From an uncultured bacterium (GTDB taxonomy: Bacteria; Actinomycetota; Thermoleophilia; BMS3ABIN01): DNA of 9,199 bases. The notes below the pieces were generated by a model that was not told the origin of the DNA, searched no databases, and worked only from the letters and a program-made list of their open reading frames with translations. This document shows positions 5,735 through 9,199 of the stretch, piece by piece; position 1 is the first letter of the stretch, and every line of letters begins with the position of its first letter. Both the position numbers and the translations under genes were made by a program. The stretch is from positions 1-9,199 of the forward strand of contig CAJVWY010000039.1 in NCBI GenBank assembly GCA_913009925.1. Direction: 5' to 3'.

Positions 5735-7182
5735 GTGAAAAGATAACACTGGTATTCCCCCGGCTCAGGCGGGAGAGCAATGTGTGGGCGCCGCTGCCGC
5801 TCATGGCGGTGGCCGCGCCGCTGATGGACGCCGGCTTCGAGGTGGAGCTGGTGGACGGCCGCATCATCCATCCTCACCTGCCGGACATCCTCGCCACCGC
5901 CGGCGGCTCGCTGTTCTTGGGGCTGTCGGTGATGACCGGGTTCCAGATACGGGACGCGGTAATGATCTCGCGGGCGGTGAAGGAGACCTATCCGGACCTG
6001 CCCGTGGTGTGGGGTGGCTACCACGCCAGCATGCTGCCTGCCGAGACCCTGGCGGAGGACTATGTGGATATCGTCGTCCGCGGGCAGGGTCAGATCGCCG
6101 TGGTGGAGCTGGCGCGCCGGCTGGCGGCGGGAGATTCACTGGCGGGCCTGCCGGGGGTATGTTACCAGGAAAACGGCGAGGCGGTGCTCAGCGGCTATCC
6201 GGAGCTGGCGGATCTGGACCGGTTCCCGTCCACGCCCTATGACATCATCGACACCGAGAAATACATGGTGGACGATGTCGGTACCCGCACCATGAAATAT
6301 TTCTCCTCCCAGGGGTGTCCTTTCGGCTGTGGCTTCTGTGTGGAGACCTCCATGTATGGGCGCGGCTGGGCGGGGTTTTCCGCCGACAGGGTTCTGGATG
6401 ACCTTGAGCACCTGGTCAACGACCATAGCGTCAACGCCGTCGATTTCGCCGATACCAACTTTTTCGTCAAGCGCCGGCGGGTGCGCTCCATCTGCAAGGG
6501 TATCATCCAGCGGGGGCTGGACCTGGAGTGGGCCGCCGATGTGCGCACCAGACAGTTCATCGATTTCCCCGGAGACCTCAGGCAGCTTATCTACGACGCC
6601 GGCTGCCGGCGGCTGCTGCTGGGTGCCGAATCCGGTTCCCAGGAGGCGCTGGAGCATATAGGCAAGAAGACTTCGGTGGAGGACACGCTTCATGTGGCGC
6701 GCATCTGCAACGAGCTGGGCATCATCGCCCGTTTCACCACCATGTTCGGTTTCCCCGGCCAGCCGGAGAAGGACATCGAGGCCACTCTGAGGATGATCGA
6801 GAGCATCAAGGCCATCAACGAGGATTTCGAGGTGCATGGTTTCTTTTTCGCCCCCTACCCGGGGGCGCCCATGTACCAGGAGGCGGTACGGCTGGGCTTC
6901 AACCCGCCCCGGAGAACCGAGGACTGGAGCGACTTCGATCTGACCGAACTGCATACGCCCTGGGTGGATCCCGCCTACAAGGAGAAGGTGGATATGGTCA
7001 TCGACTTCTACATGCCCTTCGCCTCTCCCGGTCCCGAGCTGAGGCGCAAGATAGCGGATGGTGGACCCAAGGCCGCGGCATACCAGGCGATGCACCGCCT
7101 GGCCGCCTGGCGGGTCGGTAAGCGCAACTTCGACTTTCCCCTGGAATGGAAGCTGAAGAAGTTCCGGACCGGGAGGCATTAG
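5731..7182 (+). CDS. B12-binding-domain radical SAM protein, paralog B
   Basis: 483 residues, the same architecture as the gene at 2232. The B12-type Rossmann domain has PLPLMAVAAPLMDAGFEVEL (21-40), LSVMTGFQ (65-72), VVWGGYHASMLPAE (92-105) and VRGQG (116-120). The radical SAM motif is SSQGCPFGCGFC (Cys196, Cys200, Cys203), followed by FADTNFFVKRRRV (239-251), Cys255, AGC (290-292) and LLLGAESGS (295-303). The C-terminal part has ELHTPWVDPAYKEKV, FYMPFASP and a final helix with FDFPLEWKLKKF, matching the other complete paralog. TTG 5731 is the only start codon in this frame after the upstream in-frame TGA at 5695, and it lies almost at the first beta strand, so the N-terminus is short. Substrate unknown; likely radical C-methylation or rearrangement with cobalamin. 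It ends 5 bases before the methyltransferase gene, consistent with one transcript. Confidence 0.92.
   Translation: MSEKITLVFPRLRRESNVWAPLPLMAVAAPLMDAGFEVELVDGRIIHPHLPDILATAGGSLFLGLSVMTGFQIRDAVMISRAVKETYPDLPVVWGGYHASMLPAETLAEDYVDIVVRGQGQIAVVELARRLAAGDSLAGLPGVCYQENGEAVLSGYPELADLDRFPSTPYDIIDTEKYMVDDVGTRTMKYFSSQGCPFGCGFCVETSMYGRGWAGFSADRVLDDLEHLVNDHSVNAVDFADTNFFVKRRRVRSICKGIIQRGLDLEWAADVRTRQFIDFPGDLRQLIYDAGCRRLLLGAESGSQEALEHIGKKTSVEDTLHVARICNELGIIARFTTMFGFPGQPEKDIEATLRMIESIKAINEDFEVHGFFFAPYPGAPMYQEAVRLGFNPPRRTEDWSDFDLTELHTPWVDPAYKEKVDMVIDFYMPFASPGPELRRKIADGGPKAAAYQAMHRLAAWRVGKRNFDFPLEWKLKKFRTGRH
7171..7176 (+). promoter_or_regulatory. Shine-Dalgarno site deciding the methyltransferase start
   Basis: gggagg lies inside the end of the preceding gene and 11 bases before ATG 7188. 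It is the best ribosome-binding sequence in the window and favours ATG 7188 over the in-frame ATG at 7146, which would overlap the upstream gene by 37 bases and add 14 unrelated residues. Confidence 0.6.
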
Positions 7183-7187
7183 AAAGT

Positions 7188-8105
7188 ATGGCCGGCGACG
7201 GGACAGCAGACAGGGGGGCGGGGCGCGAGCGGTGCGCCGTCTGCGGCAGCGGCCGCAAACGGCCGCACTGGCAGGTGCGCGACACGCTGCTGGGGACTCA
7301 GGGCCGGTATGATATGGTCAGCTGCGTTGAGTGTGGCACGCTCAGGATGTCGCCGCGGCCGCCGTTCAGTGAGAGGCGCAAGGCTTTCAGTGACCGTTAC
7401 CCCCTGTTCGACTGGGCGCTGGGACGCAAGCAGGCGGCCGCGGAGGAGCGCATTGCCAGGTTCAGTTCCCAGATGGCTCAGATCAACAGCCGCCAGCGGC
7501 GCGGGCGCCTGCTGGACGTGGGGTGCGGCGACGGCTATTTCATGCTGGGCATGCAGCGGCGCGGCTGGGAGACCCGCGGTATCGAACTCCATGAGCAGGT
7601 GGCGGCCTATGCCCGGGACCAATTGAAGCTGGACGTGGCCGCCGGTGCCGAACATGAGGTCGACTGGCAGGGGCCCTACGACTGTATAACCCTGTTTGGC
7701 GTGATTGAGGACGTGGATGACCCCAACGCCTGCCTGGAGCGCTGTTACCAGAACCTGGCGGCGGGTGGCCTGCTGGTGGTGCAGACCCATAACATCGCCT
7801 GTCCGGAGGCCCGCTGGTTCGGCCCCGACTGGTTCAATATCGAGGCACCGCGCCATGTATGGCATCTCTCGCCCCGGACCCTGGAGCGGCTCCTGGAGAA
7901 TAATAGTTTCCGCCAGGATGATCTGCTGCACTACGGAGCTGCTTTTGTCACCGAGAAGAGCATCGAGAACCGCCGGGGGAGGCATTTCCCCTCATCCACC
8001 CTCGACCGCCTGATACGCAGGGCGGTAGTGGGCCCGGCCGCCCGCCTGATGCCGCGTCTGAAACAGGGGATCATGATCGAGTCCTACTGCCGTAAACAGA
8101 GTTGA
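7188..8105 (+). CDS. Class I SAM-dependent methyltransferase with N-terminal four-Cys metal site
   Basis: 305-residue cytoplasmic methyltransferase. The N-terminus has two cysteine pairs, CAVC (Cys16, Cys19) and CVEC (Cys46, Cys49), as in a zinc-ribbon-like module found in front of many sugar and natural-product methyltransferases. The SAM-binding motif I is LLDVGCGDGYFM at 108-119, with an acidic residue after strand 2 at GIELHE (131-136). FGVIEDVDDP (170-179) and GGLLVVQTHN (193-202) are the later motifs, and APRHVWHLSPRTLERLLE at 220-237 is typical of the Methyltransf_23-like group. It transfers a methyl group to O, N or C of an acceptor that cannot be told from sequence. It lies between two radical SAM paralogs (5 bases after one, 10 before the next), so it is probably part of the same pathway. 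Confidence 0.9.
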   Translation: MAGDGTADRGAGRERCAVCGSGRKRPHWQVRDTLLGTQGRYDMVSCVECGTLRMSPRPPFSERRKAFSDRYPLFDWALGRKQAAAEERIARFSSQMAQINSRQRRGRLLDVGCGDGYFMLGMQRRGWETRGIELHEQVAAYARDQLKLDVAAGAEHEVDWQGPYDCITLFGVIEDVDDPNACLERCYQNLAAGGLLVVQTHNIACPEARWFGPDWFNIEAPRHVWHLSPRTLERLLENNSFRQDDLLHYGAAFVTEKSIENRRGRHFPSSTLDRLIRRAVVGPAARLMPRLKQGIMIESYCRKQS

Positions 8106-8115
8106 AGATTTCGCC

Positions 8116-9199
8116 ATGAAGTTCGTTCTCTTCTTTCCACTCACCAACAAGAACAATAAACACAAGGTCAGCCCGCCTCTGAGCCTGCTGGCCTGCGCAG
8201 CTCCCATGCTGGACCGGGGTATCCAGGTGGAGGTGGTGGATGCCCGGGTGGAGCCGGGGTACAGGGAAGCCGTACTGTCCAAGATGGCGGATGCGGATAT
8301 GCTGGGTGTCAGCTCCATGACCGGTTACCAGATCGCCGACGGCCTGGCGGTGTCGGCCGCGGTCAGGGAACGCTACCCGGAAAAGCTTATCACCTGGGGC
8401 GGGTACCACCCCTCGCTGCTGGCCGACCAGACCGCCACAGATGACCGCATCGATGTGGTGGTACGGGGACAGGGGGAACTCGCCTGTCTCGACCTGGCCG
8501 AACACCTGGGTGGCGGCAGGGAGCTGGAGGAGATCGACGGCCTGTCCTACCGAAAGGACGGTGCCATCGTACACACCGGCGAGCGTCGCGTAGCCGATAT
8601 CAATGATTTCCCGTCAATGCCCTACCACCTGGTGGACATGGAAAAGTACATCGAATTCAACCGGCGGGTGCATGGCGATACCAGGAGGGCCATCAGCTAT
8701 GTGTCCAGCTTCGGTTGCCCCCATGCCTGCGGCTTCTGTTCCAATCCGGAGGCCTATGGCCGCAAGTGGAAGGGGCTGAAGGCGGAACGGGTGGTCGCCG
8801 AGGTGACGGAGCTGGTGGAGCGTTACGACCTGGAGCGCGTATATTTCGATGACAACAACTTCTTTGCCTCCAGGCGCCGGGTGAGGGAGATCTGCCGGGG
8901 GCTCAGGGAATCACCGCGAAGCTTCGAATGGTTCGCCACTATCCGGCCCAACCAGGTCATCTCCTTCGAGGATGAGGACCTGGAGCTTATCCGCGAGAGC
9001 GGCTGCACCAAGTTCATGATGGGAGCCGAATCCGGAGATGATTCCATCCTGGAGCTGATCAACAAGGGTGGCGAGGCGAGGGATGTGATCGAGGCCACGG
9101 AAAGCTGCCGGCGGCACAGGATCCAGCCATCATATGTTTTCATCTTCGGCTTCCCCAGCGAGACCTGGGAGCAGATGCAGACCACCCTGGACTTCATGC
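8116..9199 (+). CDS. B12-binding-domain radical SAM protein, paralog C (3' end cut)
   Basis: Open from ATG 8116 to the window edge, giving 361 residues of an expected roughly 480-500. The B12-type domain opens MKFVLFFPLTN and has SPPLSLLACAAPMLDRG (19-35), VSSMTGYQ (65-72), ITWGGYHPSLLADQ (92-105) and VRGQGE (116-121). The cluster motif is SSFGCPHACGFC (Cys201, Cys205, Cys208), then FDDNNFFASRRRV (244-256), Cys260, SGC (295-297) and MMGAESGD (301-308). It differs from the other paralogs in having SN rather than VE after the cluster motif, so it may act on another substrate. The start lies 10 bases after the methyltransferase stop, with only a weak gaag as ribosome-binding site. The C-terminal extension shared by the two complete paralogs lies outside the window, so whether it is present is unknown. 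Confidence 0.92.
   Translation, partial: MKFVLFFPLTNKNNKHKVSPPLSLLACAAPMLDRGIQVEVVDARVEPGYREAVLSKMADADMLGVSSMTGYQIADGLAVSAAVRERYPEKLITWGGYHPSLLADQTATDDRIDVVVRGQGELACLDLAEHLGGGRELEEIDGLSYRKDGAIVHTGERRVADINDFPSMPYHLVDMEKYIEFNRRVHGDTRRAISYVSSFGCPHACGFCSNPEAYGRKWKGLKAERVVAEVTELVERYDLERVYFDDNNFFASRRRVREICRGLRESPRSFEWFATIRPNQVISFEDEDLELIRESGCTKFMMGAESGDDSILELINKGGEARDVIEATESCRRHRIQPSYVFIFGFPSETWEQMQTTLDFM

Noticed and set aside
7146..7187. Upstream in-frame ATG of the methyltransferase
   Set aside because: ATG 7188 has a good gggagg site. The extra 14 residues overlap the upstream gene and lack family character.
2188..8115. Precursor peptide for a ribosomally made, radical SAM-modified product
   Set aside because: Short frames exist in the gaps, but none has a leader/core look or a repeated core, and these B12-type enzymes lack an obvious peptide-recognition domain or SPASM-type cysteine region.
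687..8115. Transcription terminators in the intergenic gaps
   Set aside because: The gaps are 5-44 bases and I see no GC-rich hairpin followed by a T-run.

Overview
This is the end of a GC-rich bacterial contig, probably from a metagenome. Its first 151 bases are not biological. Positions 86-151 are an Illumina P7/TruSeq index adapter with one mismatch, and positions 1-85 are A-rich read-through noise. Real sequence begins at about 152. The organism cannot be named from the sequence. Codon use is G/C-rich at third positions with frequent AGG arginine, two genes appear to start with TTG, and ribosome-binding sites are mostly weak. An uncultured Actinomycetota, Chloroflexota or Desulfobacterota-like lineage would fit, but this is a guess.

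All genes lie on the + strand and are packed like one operon, with gaps of 5-44 bases. In order they are: the C-terminal part of an AsnB-type asparagine synthase/amidotransferase (152-686); a cobalamin-binding-domain radical SAM enzyme of a BchE-like type (727-2187); a second cobalamin-type radical SAM enzyme (2232-3740); a secreted and membrane-anchored protein with jelly-roll/lectin-like and fibronectin III-like parts (3774-5702); a third cobalamin-type radical SAM enzyme (5731-7182); a class I SAM-dependent methyltransferase with an N-terminal four-cysteine metal site (7188-8105); and a fourth cobalamin-type radical SAM enzyme cut by the right edge (8116-9199). There is no gene-free stretch over 300 bases apart from the edges noted, and I see no RNA gene, CRISPR array, insertion sequence or terminator.

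The second, third and fourth radical SAM proteins (2232, 5731, 8116) are clear paralogs. They share an N-terminal B12-type Rossmann domain with a WGGYH motif, a CxxxCxxC cluster motif, and a distinctive DxNFFxxRxRV motif. The two complete ones also share a C-terminal extension. The first (727) is more distant. Together with an amidotransferase and a conventional methyltransferase, these genes look like a tailoring pathway for a surface glycan, lipid or small molecule, using several radical methylations or rearrangements. The membrane protein could be the surface partner. Substrate and product are unknown, and this pathway assignment is inference from gene content.
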